A DNA stretch of 64,000 nucleotides from Coprobacter fastidiosus (lineage in GTDB: Bacteria > Bacteroidota > Bacteroidia > Bacteroidales > Coprobacteraceae), in NCBI RefSeq assembly GCF_030296935.1, contig NZ_AP028032.1, forward strand, positions 1,488,001 to 1,552,000. Direction: 5' to 3'. The notes beneath the pieces were generated by a model, which saw only the letters and a list, made by a program, of their open reading frames with translations, ran no database searches and had not been told where the DNA came from. The first letter of the stretch is position 1, and every line of letters starts with the position of its first letter. The translations under genes were made by a program, and so were the position numbers. Shown here piece after piece: positions 9,128 through 17,975 of the stretch.

Positions 9128-10462
9128 ATGAACATAAAAGACATCATGGCATCGCTCGAGGCTAAACACCCGGGCGAACCGGAGTATCTTCAAGCTGTCC
9201 ACGAGGTACTTCTATCGATCGAGGAAACCTATAATGAACACCCCGAATTTGAAAAAGCTAAAATCATAGAACGACTTGTCGAACCTGACCGGATATTTAC
9301 ATTTAAAGTACCTTGGGTAGACGACAAAGGCAATGTCCAAGTAAATCTCGGATACCGTATACAGTTTAATAATGCGATAGGCCCGTATAAAGGCGGCATA
9401 AGATTCCACGCTTCCGTAAACCTGTCTATTCTGAAATTTTTAGGATTCGAACAGACATTTAAGAATGCATTGACAACCCTGCCTATGGGCGGAGCTAAAG
9501 GCGGATCGGACTTCAGTCCGCGAGGAAAGTCCGATGGTGAAATAATGCGTTTCTGCCAAGCCTTCATGCTCGAATTATGGCGGCATATAGGTCCTGACAC
9601 TGATGTCCCTGCCGGCGATATAGGCGTAGGCGGCCGTGAAGTGGGTTATATGTACGGAATGTATAAAAAACTGAAACGAGAAAATACAGGCACATTTACA
9701 GGTAAAGGACTGGAATTCGGAGGTTCTTTAATCCGCCCCGAAGCCACAGGATTCGGAGGATTATACTTCGTAAAACAGATGTTATCGACCAAAGGGATAG
9801 AAATCAAAGGAAAAACAATTGCCGTAAGCGGTTTTGGAAATGTAGCATGGGGAGCAGTAACCAAAGCGACCGAATTAGGAGCTAAAGTCGTTACCTTGTC
9901 AGGACCTGACGGTTACATTTATGATCCAGACGGAGTCTCCGGCGAAAAAATCGATTACATGCTCGAACTCCGCAGCTCGGGCAATGATATCGTTGCCCCG
10001 TATGCCGAGAAATTCGGAGTAGAGTTTTTCCCGGGGAAACGACCTTGGGAGCAAAAAGTCGACATAGCCCTTCCTTGCGCTACACAAAACGAACTGGACG
10101 AAGACGACGCCAAGCAACTAATCGCTAACGGAGTCATCTGTGTAGGAGAAATTTCGAATATGGGTTGTCGCCCCGAAGCAATAGATTTGTTTATCAAACA
10201 CCGTATCATGTATGGTCCGGGAAAAGCAGTAAATGCAGGAGGAGTTGCGACATCCGGACTCGAAATGACTCAAAATGCCATGCATATCAGTTGGTCTGCC
10301 GAAGAGGTTGATGCCAAACTGCATCAGATCATGAGCGATATTCATCACCAATGTGTAAAATACGGTACTGAAAAAGACGGATATATCAATTATATGAAAG
10401 GGGCTAATATAGCCGGATTTATGAAAGTTGCAAAAGCCATGATGGCTCAAGGTATTATCTAA
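9128..10462 (+). CDS. gdhA: NADP-type glutamate dehydrogenase
   Basis: This 444-residue protein matches the hexameric small-subunit GDH class in length and sequence. It interconverts 2-oxoglutarate plus ammonia with glutamate in the cytoplasm, the main ammonia-assimilation route in many Bacteroidales. The catalytic region LPMGGAKGGSDF (around residues 119-130) carries the lysine of the active site. The Rossmann signature VSGFGNVAWGA lies near residue 240. The end VNAGGVATSGLEMTQNA is typical of the bacterial NADP enzymes. A strong terminator at 10501-10548 ends the monocistronic transcript. Confidence 0.97.
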   Translation: MNIKDIMASLEAKHPGEPEYLQAVHEVLLSIEETYNEHPEFEKAKIIERLVEPDRIFTFKVPWVDDKGNVQVNLGYRIQFNNAIGPYKGGIRFHASVNLSILKFLGFEQTFKNALTTLPMGGAKGGSDFSPRGKSDGEIMRFCQAFMLELWRHIGPDTDVPAGDIGVGGREVGYMYGMYKKLKRENTGTFTGKGLEFGGSLIRPEATGFGGLYFVKQMLSTKGIEIKGKTIAVSGFGNVAWGAVTKATELGAKVVTLSGPDGYIYDPDGVSGEKIDYMLELRSSGNDIVAPYAEKFGVEFFPGKRPWEQKVDIALPCATQNELDEDDAKQLIANGVICVGEISNMGCRPEAIDLFIKHRIMYGPGKAVNAGGVATSGLEMTQNAMHISWSAEEVDAKLHQIMSDIHHQCVKYGTEKDGYINYMKGANIAGFMKVAKAMMAQGII

Positions 10463-10500
10463 ATTCAGACATAAAGACATATTTCTTGAAAATCGGATCT

Positions 10501-10548
10501 GAAGAGACTCCTAAAAGTCGTTTTTACGTGACTTTTAGGAGTCTCTTT
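10501..10548 (+). terminator. Strong intrinsic terminator after gdhA
   Basis: A perfect stem of at least 17 bp (10503-10519 with 10530-10546) has a 10-base loop. It is followed by only a short T run. Confidence 0.8.
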
Positions 10549-10722
10549 ACATTTGAATGATTGCCGGCTCACTCATTTTTTCAATCACCCCTCCCCTTCT
10601 CTCTTCGGATATAAAAATTCAAACGACAGTCAGACTGAACAAAGATCGTTATCCAATTATCCGTAAAAAGACAAACTTTTTTCACGTAATTCCGTTTTAT
10701 CGACAAAATAGCATCTTTCGAT

Positions 10723-11975
10723 ATGGAACAAACTATTTTAATAAAAAACGTCCGGATATTCAACGGAACAGACGAAAAAACGGTTATGGGAGATATTCTG
10801 ATCCTGAACAACCGAATAAATAAAATAGCTGAACCCGGAACGATATCGGCAGAAGGAACGATAATCGACGGAAAAGGTAAATTTCTGATGCCCGGACTCA
10901 TCGATGCACACTGGCACTCCTACATGTGTTGCAACACAATGATAGACTTGCTTACTGCAGAAACGGACTACACACAATTAAAAGCCGGTGTCGAAGCAGG
11001 GAAAACCCTAATGCGCGGTTTCACTACGATACGGGATGCCGGAGGTCCGGTGTTCGGACTAAAACGCGCCATCGATGAAGGGATAATTCCGGGTCCCAGA
11101 ATTTATCCGAGCGGATCCCTCATTTCTCAAACCGGAGGACATGGTGATTTCAGGGCTGTATATGACGATCCCCGACCTTTCGGCTGTTGTTGTCTGACTC
11201 ACACCGAAAAAATAGGTGCGGCTATTATCGCAGACGGAGTGGATGCCGTTACCATCGCAGCACGGAATAATCTGAGGTTGGGTGCTAGCCAAATAAAATT
11301 GATGACCGGAGGCGGAGTCGCCTCACTTTATGATCGCCTGCAAGATTCCCAATATTTTGAAGAAGAGATTCATGCCGCTGTAAAAGCGGCTGAAAATGCA
11401 GGTACTTATGTAATGGTACATGTCTATGTACCGCAAGCAATCACCCGAGCAATACAAGCCGGTGTAAAAAGCATAGAACACGGACACTTGATCGATGAAG
11501 CGACAATGGAATTGATCGCTCGAAAAGAAGTATGGCTCTGTATGCAACCTTTTACCCTCGATGACAATCAATATCCCACTCAAGAACAACAGGAAAAACA
11601 TAAGATGATTGTTCAAAATACAGATAATGCTTACAGATTGGCAAAGAAATATCAGGTAAAACTCGGATGGGGAACAGACCTGTTATTCAATCCTGCTAAT
11701 ACGAAAAACCAAAATAAAGATATAGGGAAACTTAAAAACTGGTTCAATAATTTCGAAATACTGAGAATGGTCACCTATGATAATGCCCGGCTATTGTCTC
11801 TTTCGGGATCGAGGAACCCTATCCCGGAGATTTAGGAGTAATCAAGGAAGGTGCTTTTGCCGACATGTTACTTATAAACGAAAATGTTCTGGAAAATATT
11901 CAATTACTGGAAAACCCCGATGACAATATTCTATTGATTATAAAAGACGGGCAAATCTATAAAAACAAATTATAG
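10723..11975 (+). pseudogene. Amidohydrolase (imidazolonepropionase/prolidase-like), frameshifted near the 3' end
   Basis: The first frame (10723-11835) encodes 370 residues with the metal-dependent hydrolase fold: N-terminal beta-sandwich strand IKNVRIFNGTDEK, metal motif DAHWHSY, later EHGHLID and the metal Asp in GWGTDLLF. It then runs into a stop after RNPIPEI. Shifting frame at about 11817-11820 restores YPGDLGVIKEGAFADMLL and a normal ending to the stop at 11975. The expected junction is RNPYPG, so one C is probably missing from a CCC run. Either the gene has a very recent lesion or the assembly has a homopolymer error. The enzyme would hydrolyse a cyclic amide or dipeptide-like substrate; the specific one is unknown. 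Confidence 0.82.
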
Positions 11976-12004
11976 CAATAAATTATGAGCATATCCATTT
12001 ATAT

Positions 12005-12034
12005 AAAAAAGGTGCTCTTCAATAAAAGCACCTT
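12005..12034 (-). terminator. Terminator of the HTH gene at 12057-12452
   Basis: The stem is AAGGTGCT (12009-12016) with AGCACCTT (12027-12034). On the minus strand it is followed by a run of T (12005-12010). Confidence 0.65.
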
Positions 12035-12056
12035 CTAATACTTACAACCACAAAAA

Positions 12057-12452
12057 TTATTTTTGAATCAAACCTTTCAGTAATGAAATAAGATCATCGA
12101 TCTGCTTATCTTTACTTTTTAAACTGTCTGCCTGCTTTTCAATAACATCCCAAACTTTAGCCGGAATAGAAACGATTCCCGAAGACTTAAATACACTACC
12201 ATAATTACCGATAGATTCGGTCGCTACGGTTTTCCCTTCTGTGGGAACAAGCATCTCCCCCTCTCCTGTCAACAACCAACTTTTGTTCAGATCAGGAAAT
12301 TGCAGAGATATGCTTTTCAATTTTGCCGGCTGTATAGAAACCCGCATATTGTTTACATACCCATATGATAAGCCACACCGATTCTCAAAACTTCTTATCG
12401 AAATTTTTTTATATTCTATAAATGCTTTGAGCCTCTCTTTTACTGAATCCAT
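12057..12452 (-). CDS. Helix-turn-helix DNA-binding protein (phage-repressor-like)
   Basis: The protein has 131 residues. The N-terminal 60 residues form an HTH (ISIRSFENRCGLSYGYVNNM). It is followed by the stretch FPDLNKSWLLTGEGEM, which is characteristic of a widespread Bacteroidetes HTH family. The C-terminal 30 residues form an amphipathic helix. No LexA-like peptidase part is present. It is divergent from another small DNA-binding-type gene at 12599, and two TAACGAACA direct repeats lie between them. An autoregulatory pair is likely but not proven. Confidence 0.78.
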   Translation of the reverse strand: MDSVKERLKAFIEYKKISIRSFENRCGLSYGYVNNMRVSIQPAKLKSISLQFPDLNKSWLLTGEGEMLVPTEGKTVATESIGNYGSVFKSSGIVSIPAKVWDVIEKQADSLKSKDKQIDDLISLLKGLIQK

Positions 12453-12472
12453 ATCAGGTATTTTTAATTATA

Positions 12473-12513
12473 TAACGAACAAAATTCATTATTTGTTTGG
12501 ATTTTAACGAACA
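12473..12513. promoter_or_regulatory. Direct repeats TAACGAACA, candidate operator
   Basis: Two identical 9-mers at 12473-12481 and 12505-12513 start 32 bp apart, about three helical turns. They lie in the gap between the divergent HTH gene and the gene at 12599, and the second overlaps the +strand promoter. This is suggestive of an operator but unproven. Confidence 0.35.
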
Positions 12514-12527
12514 TTGTTATATATTTG
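12496..12527 (+). promoter_or_regulatory. Bacteroidetes promoter for the gene at 12599
   Basis: TTTG (12496-12499) and TATATTTG (12520-12527) are separated by 20 bases, matching both the -33 and -7 consensus elements at ideal spacing. Confidence 0.75.
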
Positions 12528-12598
12528 CATCGTAATAATATATATTACGAAACAAAAATATAAATATTACAGTGAATAAACAACTTTGATACAGAAAA

Positions 12599-12886
12599 AT
12601 GACATTTAAAGATTTTCCTGTCGGCAATGCATCCTTTGTCGAATATTACAAATCTCTTCCCGACCGTCGGGTAGTAAAAGCACCCAAAAGTGCTTTTGTG
12701 GAATATATCGCACATAAAACATTGAAATCGGAAAAAACTGTACGAATGTGGATTGCCGGAGTACAAACTCCGGATGCTCTGACTCAAAAAGTCATAGCTG
12801 AGGAATTGGGAGTTCCTCAAGATCAGTTATTCCCTGAAAAAAAGTCTGCAAATACAAATAAAACGACCGTTAATCAAAAAATATAA
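12599..12886 (+). CDS. Small HTH-like protein (95 aa)
   Basis: The sequence reads as a compact helical DNA-binding protein. A helix-turn-helix-like stretch (SEKTVRMWIAGVQTPDALTQ) is followed by VIAEELGVPQDQLFP, the ending commonly seen in small Cro-like regulators. There is no signal peptide or membrane segment. A full consensus promoter lies about 70 bases upstream. It is divergent from the HTH gene at 12057-12452. I cannot name a target. It could also be a host-encoded remnant of a prophage switch, but no phage structural genes are nearby. Confidence 0.65.
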   Translation: MTFKDFPVGNASFVEYYKSLPDRRVVKAPKSAFVEYIAHKTLKSEKTVRMWIAGVQTPDALTQKVIAEELGVPQDQLFPEKKSANTNKTTVNQKI

Positions 12887-12916
12887 AATTTTCCCCTCAA
12901 TTTTCTTTTAAAACAG

Positions 12917-13909
12917 CTAAAAATCAGCGTTCACCGCTGTCGAGATTATAGTCGAAATTTTTTCAGCTCCCTTTTTATTAGGATGTAACGGGTCATAAAA
13001 ATCATCTGAAGTAAGAGATTTCCGACAATCTATGAATTTCAATTGCGGCAGTTCTCCCTGCAATTTTCCGATAATCTTTTCTTGTTTTTCAGATGACAGA
13101 CCTTTCACATCCGGAGCATGAGAAATAATTGCTATATACAACTTCACATTCTTTCGTTCTAAATAATCATTTGCTTTAATAAGCAAATCTTTACATTCTT
13201 CCGAAATAGAAAAATCATCAGCCCAAGAATAATCTTCCTTCTCCAACATCTGTATTACGGTCTGATAATTCGGAGCTTTATCTATCTCGGACGGGAATAA
13301 ATAAGGGAACTTCAAATCATCGAGAATACCGCTGTCAGGAGCATCCTCATCCAAATGAAGACGTAAAAAACGTATCAACCCCGAACTCACGGTTTGGCGG
13401 GACTTGAAATTATAATAAACATCCGGCCTATCTAACTTTTCCCAAAACGCCTTTGGGAGCAATTGCTTTATATCTTCATTCATCGGATATTTCCCCATTT
13501 TCAAAGCGATAATCGCGGGTTCATTAAAGACAAGCGGTTGCGTAAACTCCTCTAATTTAAAACATTGTATTACCGCTTTTGTATCATCAGGTAGCATCGG
13601 ATAGAACAATAAGCTCTCCCCGATCGATTGCCCTACCGATGAGAAGTTATATGTTTCAGGATTTCCGGACAAATGTTCTTGTATCATATTGGCATCTACT
13701 CCGCTCATAGCTTTACTATTTCCGAAAACAACGATTTCCGGAGTTACAGTACGAGTTTTCAGAGCATCCAATATAATCCCTATCCGGGAGTAATCATTCG
13801 GAAACAATTTATATACATAGGGAGCTGTTACATTAAGTATTATCAACAACACGATAAATACTCCTCCGAATAGCGCCACATTTTCAATTTGCTTTTTTGT
13901 AAGTTTCAT
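12917..13909 (-). CDS. Membrane-anchored SGNH-type acyltransferase/hydrolase (DltD/AlgX-like role)
   Basis: The ATG at 13909 gives about 330 residues; the upstream TTG at 13924 is less likely. One N-terminal membrane helix (about residues 9-28) anchors a periplasmic domain. That domain carries the SGNH block-I-like motif VFGNSKAMSGVD and the C-terminal catalytic Asp-His pair in DDFYDPLHPNKKG. Proteins of this type work with MBOAT acyltransferases, taking acyl groups across the membrane onto a surface polymer. It starts about 20 bases after the MBOAT stop and is in the FkbH-ACP-MBOAT set, so a final acyl-transfer role is inferred. The polymer is unknown. Confidence 0.75.
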   Translation of the reverse strand: MKLTKKQIENVALFGGVFIVLLIILNVTAPYVYKLFPNDYSRIGIILDALKTRTVTPEIVVFGNSKAMSGVDANMIQEHLSGNPETYNFSSVGQSIGESLLFYPMLPDDTKAVIQCFKLEEFTQPLVFNEPAIIALKMGKYPMNEDIKQLLPKAFWEKLDRPDVYYNFKSRQTVSSGLIRFLRLHLDEDAPDSGILDDLKFPYLFPSEIDKAPNYQTVIQMLEKEDYSWADDFSISEECKDLLIKANDYLERKNVKLYIAIISHAPDVKGLSSEKQEKIIGKLQGELPQLKFIDCRKSLTSDDFYDPLHPNKKGAEKISTIISTAVNADF

Positions 13910-13931
13910 AATCTCATCACACAAAAATAAT

Positions 13932-15383
13932 TTAGAACTGAAAATATATAAACGAAGAAGTATCTGTTCCGAAGAAATAAATCACCAACAAAAAAAACGA
14001 ATAAGCTCCTAACCTCTTTACACGGCTCAAATTGTCAATAGACAATCCATACTCCTTGCTTCTTTGTTTCCATTCTATAACAAGCAACATAATAATAAAC
14101 AGCAACGAGAATAAAAGCGTTCCGTTCGTGTCGCCCTGAACTTTCGGCAAAGACAATATGCCCGTACCAAAACAAGATAACAAGTAGTCAAAAGCTTGCG
14201 TCACATCATGCGCCTTAAAAATGACCAATCCTATTGTGACCAGCATAAATGTAAACAACATTTTCAAAACCATGCGAAATGTCGGCAATCCCCAATAAGT
14301 GGTTTTCATCTTGTTCTTTTTAAAAAAAGCCCCTGTAAGAATTAACGGAACAAACAACAAACCATGATACAAACCGAATGCGGCAAATGTCCAATTATCT
14401 CCATGCCACATACCTACTGCCACAAGATTGATGATAATAGCAACGATCATACCCCAATTGCCCCAATCACGAAACCGTACATTCAATGGCATAAATATAT
14501 AATCGGTCAACCACGAAGTCAAAGACATGTGCCAACGACGCCAATAATCGGCAATATTCAACGCAAAAAACGGATAATTGAAATTGGGAGTAACCTTAAC
14601 TCCTAAAATTTTGCCGACTCCGATTGCCATATCGGAATAACCTGAAAAGTCCGTATACATCTGAAATGAATATAAGACGGCAGCCAATATCAACGTACTG
14701 CTCGGAAATGCAGTATAACTACTCCAAACTTGATCTACGACAACCGCAATATTATCAGCCAATACCATCTTTTTAAACATTCCCCACAATATTTGACGCA
14801 AGCCGTCCGATGCCATATCATAATCAAAACGACGAGTTTGAGACAACTGCGGAATAAACGAATTAGGACGGTCTATCGGTCCTGAAAGAATACACGGAAA
14901 AAAAGAGACATAAGCTGCAAAAGAGATAAAATCCCGGTCTGCTTCTATATGACCACGATGTATCTCTATAATATAACTAATTAATTTAAAAGTGAAAAAA
15001 CTTATGCCCAAAGGCATTATAATATTGAAAGTATGCCAATTAGTCTGTAAACCGAATGATTCAAACAATTCAGAAAAAGAAGTAATAAAAAAATTGAAAT
15101 ACTTAAAATACAATAAAATACCGACTCCCGACCACACACCTAAAGCTGTCAGAATCGATGCTTTTTTAGTATCTCCGCTTTTTTGTATCGCTAAACCCAA
15201 ATAATAAAAAATGATCGTAACCGCAATAAGCAAAGGCAACATTCTCAGACTTGCATACCCATAAAAGAAATAACTTCCGACAAGTAATAAAAGATTCTGA
15301 TATCTTGTATTTAAGCGGGGAATATAATATATAACGAAGAAAATTATAAAAAACAGCAAAAATTCAAATGAATTGATAATCAT
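13932..15383 (-). CDS. MBOAT family O-acyltransferase (AlgI/DltB-like)
   Basis: This 483-residue polytopic membrane protein (about 10 hydrophobic helices) has the MBOAT signature. Near the middle it carries the family stretches YTDFSGYSDMAIGVGKILG and FPFFALNIADYWRRWHMSL-type sequence, then the invariant catalytic histidine in VGMWHGDNWTFAAFGLYHG. The family moves acyl groups from a cytoplasmic thioester donor to an extracytoplasmic acceptor. The donor here is likely the ACP two genes upstream. A dispersed repeat copy (15463-15633) has landed between ACP and this gene without removing either, so polarity of the operon may be affected. Confidence 0.9.
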   Translation of the reverse strand: MIINSFEFLLFFIIFFVIYYIPRLNTRYQNLLLLVGSYFFYGYASLRMLPLLIAVTIIFYYLGLAIQKSGDTKKASILTALGVWSGVGILLYFKYFNFFITSFSELFESFGLQTNWHTFNIIMPLGISFFTFKLISYIIEIHRGHIEADRDFISFAAYVSFFPCILSGPIDRPNSFIPQLSQTRRFDYDMASDGLRQILWGMFKKMVLADNIAVVVDQVWSSYTAFPSSTLILAAVLYSFQMYTDFSGYSDMAIGVGKILGVKVTPNFNYPFFALNIADYWRRWHMSLTSWLTDYIFMPLNVRFRDWGNWGMIVAIIINLVAVGMWHGDNWTFAAFGLYHGLLFVPLILTGAFFKKNKMKTTYWGLPTFRMVLKMLFTFMLVTIGLVIFKAHDVTQAFDYLLSCFGTGILSLPKVQGDTNGTLLFSLLFIIMLLVIEWKQRSKEYGLSIDNLSRVKRLGAYSFFLLVIYFFGTDTSSFIYFQF

Positions 15384-15462
15384 AACTTTATATATCGGTT
15401 TATTTTACAAATATTCCCTTCTCTTTCGATATTCTCTCCTGAACACTTCGACAAAATCGTTC

Positions 15463-15633
15463 AGAACCTGTTTTAATTTTGCACAGTCCTTTTTCGAGAG
15501 TTGCGTTTGAGAGTGTTTCTCTATTTCCGATAAAAGAGCATAACAAGCTATATGACGTGCAAAAACAAGAAACAGACCGGAAAAACGCAAAAATGACCTG
15601 ATATAATTTTCTTACCGAAAAATTCAGACAGGT
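15463..15633. repeat. Dispersed intergenic element, copy D
   Basis: This element of about 171 bp lies between the ACP and MBOAT genes. Its ends read AGAACCTGTTTTAATTTTG and, at the far side, CCGAAAAATTCAGACAGGT, which are imperfect inverted repeats of each other. An internal stretch (AGACCGGAAAAACGCAAAAATGACCTGAT) matches the other copies. Short open frames that overlap it are not convincing genes. Confidence 0.75.
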
Positions 15634-15638
15634 CACCA

Positions 15639-15878
15639 CTACAATTTAGCATGAATCGTTTCAACCATTTCTCCGACATTTTTCCAAGATAAAATTTCTT
15701 TTGAAGTAAATTTTATCTTAAACGATTTTTCGATTGCCACAACGAGCTGAATATGAGTTAAGGAGTCCCATTCTTCTATATCATTTGCCGTTGTCTGAGA
15801 TGTCAATGAAATGTTTTCTTCATCCAATACATCCCTAAAAATATTTTGAACTTTACTTAAAATATCTTCTTGAGTCAT
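15639..15878 (-). CDS. Acyl carrier protein
   Basis: The 79-residue protein has the four-helix ACP layout. The phosphopantetheine attachment serine is at residue 39 in EEWDSLTHIQLVVAIE. The charge pattern and size match free-standing ACPs. Because it sits 9 bases downstream of the FkbH-like gene and upstream of an MBOAT acyltransferase, it probably carries the group made by FkbH rather than serving fatty acid synthesis. It needs a phosphopantetheinyl transferase encoded elsewhere. Confidence 0.93.
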   Translation of the reverse strand: MTQEDILSKVQNIFRDVLDEENISLTSQTTANDIEEWDSLTHIQLVVAIEKSFKIKFTSKEILSWKNVGEMVETIHAKL

Positions 15879-15886
15879 ATCATAAA

Positions 15887-17623
15887 TTATTTAGACAATA
15901 TATAACAAGTTTTATCTATATAAGAATCTACATCAAGCATATAAAGGTTTTTCTCCATTTCCGGTAACTTTACAAACCCTAATTGTGCATAATGATCCTC
16001 CACCATCTTATTTTTAACGGTCGGGATATACTCTCCGATAATCTTCTTAAACCCGTTTTCTCTGGCATATCTCACTAAGACATTCAGAGTAAACCGTTCC
16101 ATTCCTCGTTTCAATACCCTGCAACTCATAAACCACGTATCGATAAAAAGAGTCTTAGCACGGTTGTCTTTCTCAAGTATAACCACACAAATAAGTCCGT
16201 TATCCCCGAACTTATCTGCAAGCGTAAATGTAAAAGGAGCATAACGTTCCGGGTCTTTACCCATGCGCTCGATATCTCCTTCAGTATAACGTACCGTACG
16301 CAAATTAAATTGATTAGAACGTTGCGAAAGCTGTGCGACACGGGGAATATTAAAAGGCGTAAACGCTTGTATATCGGAAACCATTTCCAGACTTGCAAGA
16401 AATTCATCTTCATTTGCAAAACTCATTCTCTCCGATACTCGCCGGGCTTCTACTTGATACTGTCGGGTACGTTCCGAATCTGCAGCAGAATATGAAACTG
16501 TTTCAAAAAGATTCAGTCCATACAAATATTCAAGATATTCACCGGGATCTTCTGGCAATTCAGGAACGACTATATCCGGAATATTCACACGCACCATATT
16601 GCGTTCAAAAGGATTATCATCCAAAAATACCATAGAATCAAATCCTATATTCAGAATTTGCTGTATTCGACGTATATTATCCGCTTTATTTTCCCAATTA
16701 GCGACAAACACCGCGATATCATCCAATTTCAATATCATATCGGGATGTTTGACAAACGGCTCTTTCGCTACAGACTCGGTATTCTTACTGCATACTGCAA
16801 GAATTACCCCTCTCTCTTTCAGTTTTTTAATCCATAATTGGAACTCTGAAAAAGCTTTGCCGATACCCAAACCATGACCGATCTGAATATTTTCTATACC
16901 GTCATCTCCGATAACCCCTCCCCAAAGCGTATTATCGAGATCCAATACAAGACATTTCTTTATCTTTCCTTTCAGCGCACAAATAATATCGAGTATTCGG
17001 GATGCAACCCAAGGTAAAGCTTCGATAGACAATACCATTTCGGTACTGACATAAATCGACGGCTGAAATACGGCATCCCGCCCCAGTTTATTCTGTATCG
17101 TCGCTAGATCGCAGATATAAAGATTAGGACATTCCCGAGCTACCTCCATCAATTTGTAATTAAGTTTACGCAATTGATAAAGGAAAGAAAATTCTACCTG
17201 ATTGGCAAAATTACCGAAAACGGCATCGTCTATTTCCGGATAATTACAATAAATAATTTTCGCATCGGTAGTCTCACAAATTGTCCTCACAAAATCCAAA
17301 CGTTCATCAGCCAACCGTAACCGGTCTGCATCCCCACATTTCCCATACCGAGTAAGTAATTTATGCGTTGACTGGAAAACAACGATATAATCTGCATCAA
17401 ACCGATATAGATCAGATGCTTTATCCAGAAACTGTCGTTCTACCTGATTATATTCTGCTTCAAAAAGCTCTATATCAAAACCTCGCTCCACGCCAGTACC
17501 GTAAATTGCCATAGCGAGAAACTGCGTGGCTGTATCACCGACAACTGCAACTTTAATATGCGGTAAATTTTTGATCTCAGCCCGTCTGGAATATATCTTT
17601 TTTAAAGCGTTGAAAGAATTCAT
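15887..17623 (-). CDS. FkbH-like HAD-IIIC family protein
   Basis: The protein has 578 residues. The N-terminal 210 residues form an SGNH-like accessory domain. The HAD core follows with catalytic aspartates D228 and D230 in LDLDNTLWGGVIGDDG, then CSKNTES (motif II) and VFLDDNPFERNMV (motif IV). The last 150 residues resemble a GNAT-type acyltransferase (SQRSNQFNLRT, DNGLICVV, SCRVLKRGMER). FkbH homologues dephosphorylate 1,3-bisphosphoglycerate while loading a glyceryl group on an ACP. With an ACP gene 9 bases downstream, the same reaction is the best guess, giving glyceryl- or lactyl-like ACP for the MBOAT. A -7 box lies at 17718-17725. Confidence 0.88.
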   Translation of the reverse strand: MNSFNALKKIYSRRAEIKNLPHIKVAVVGDTATQFLAMAIYGTGVERGFDIELFEAEYNQVERQFLDKASDLYRFDADYIVVFQSTHKLLTRYGKCGDADRLRLADERLDFVRTICETTDAKIIYCNYPEIDDAVFGNFANQVEFSFLYQLRKLNYKLMEVARECPNLYICDLATIQNKLGRDAVFQPSIYVSTEMVLSIEALPWVASRILDIICALKGKIKKCLVLDLDNTLWGGVIGDDGIENIQIGHGLGIGKAFSEFQLWIKKLKERGVILAVCSKNTESVAKEPFVKHPDMILKLDDIAVFVANWENKADNIRRIQQILNIGFDSMVFLDDNPFERNMVRVNIPDIVVPELPEDPGEYLEYLYGLNLFETVSYSAADSERTRQYQVEARRVSERMSFANEDEFLASLEMVSDIQAFTPFNIPRVAQLSQRSNQFNLRTVRYTEGDIERMGKDPERYAPFTFTLADKFGDNGLICVVILEKDNRAKTLFIDTWFMSCRVLKRGMERFTLNVLVRYARENGFKKIIGEYIPTVKNKMVEDHYAQLGFVKLPEMEKNLYMLDVDSYIDKTCYILSK

Positions 17624-17717
17624 ATCGTCATTTTTGTTTCACAAAGACAGACTGCATCCCAGCAAAATAATCGAATATATTTTTATTTTACATTCGGTTT
17701 GCACGGTCTTTCTTTCA

Positions 17718-17725
17718 CAAAGATA
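17718..17725 (-). promoter_or_regulatory. -7 promoter box for the FkbH operon
   Basis: The minus strand reads TATCTTTG, an exact TAnnTTTG match, giving a leader of about 88 bases before the ATG at 17623. Confidence 0.5.
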
Positions 17726-17794
17726 TATCTTTTAAAGGAAATCATAAAATGTAGGTCGGCTTTTTCCTTCCACAAATAAATCGAAGTCATATTC

Positions 17795-17971
17795 AGAGCC
17801 AGTTTTAATTCTCCGATAAGAAAATGTTATCAGATCATTTTTACGTCTTCTTCCGGTCTTTTTCCCCATTTTCATTTGTCTGGTAGCCCGCCACCATCTC
17901 CGTAAAAACCACAAAATACCCTTAAAAGAAACTTTCAAGTTCGACCCGAACAAAATTTAGGCAGGCTCTTA
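17795..17971. repeat. Dispersed intergenic element, copy C
   Basis: This copy of about 177 bp is in minus orientation. Its ends (AAGAGCCTGCCTAAATTTTG on the minus strand and AGAGCCAGTTTTAATTCTCC on the plus strand) are imperfect inverted repeats. The shared core GGGAAAAAGACCGGAAGAAG is present on the minus strand. It abuts the stop codon region of the clostripain-like gene, ending 4 bases before it. Confidence 0.8.
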
Positions 17972-17975
17972 GCAA

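Noticed and set aside
12057..12886. Prophage or integrative element around the two HTH genes
   Set aside because: No integrase, structural phage genes or attachment repeats are seen within several kilobases.
15400..15639. Overlapping short minus-strand open frames of 61 and 79 codons
   Set aside because: They run through dispersed element copy D and look unlike protein; no start context or homology.
17732..17953. 73-codon minus-strand open frame
   Set aside because: It overlaps element copy C and has no coding features.
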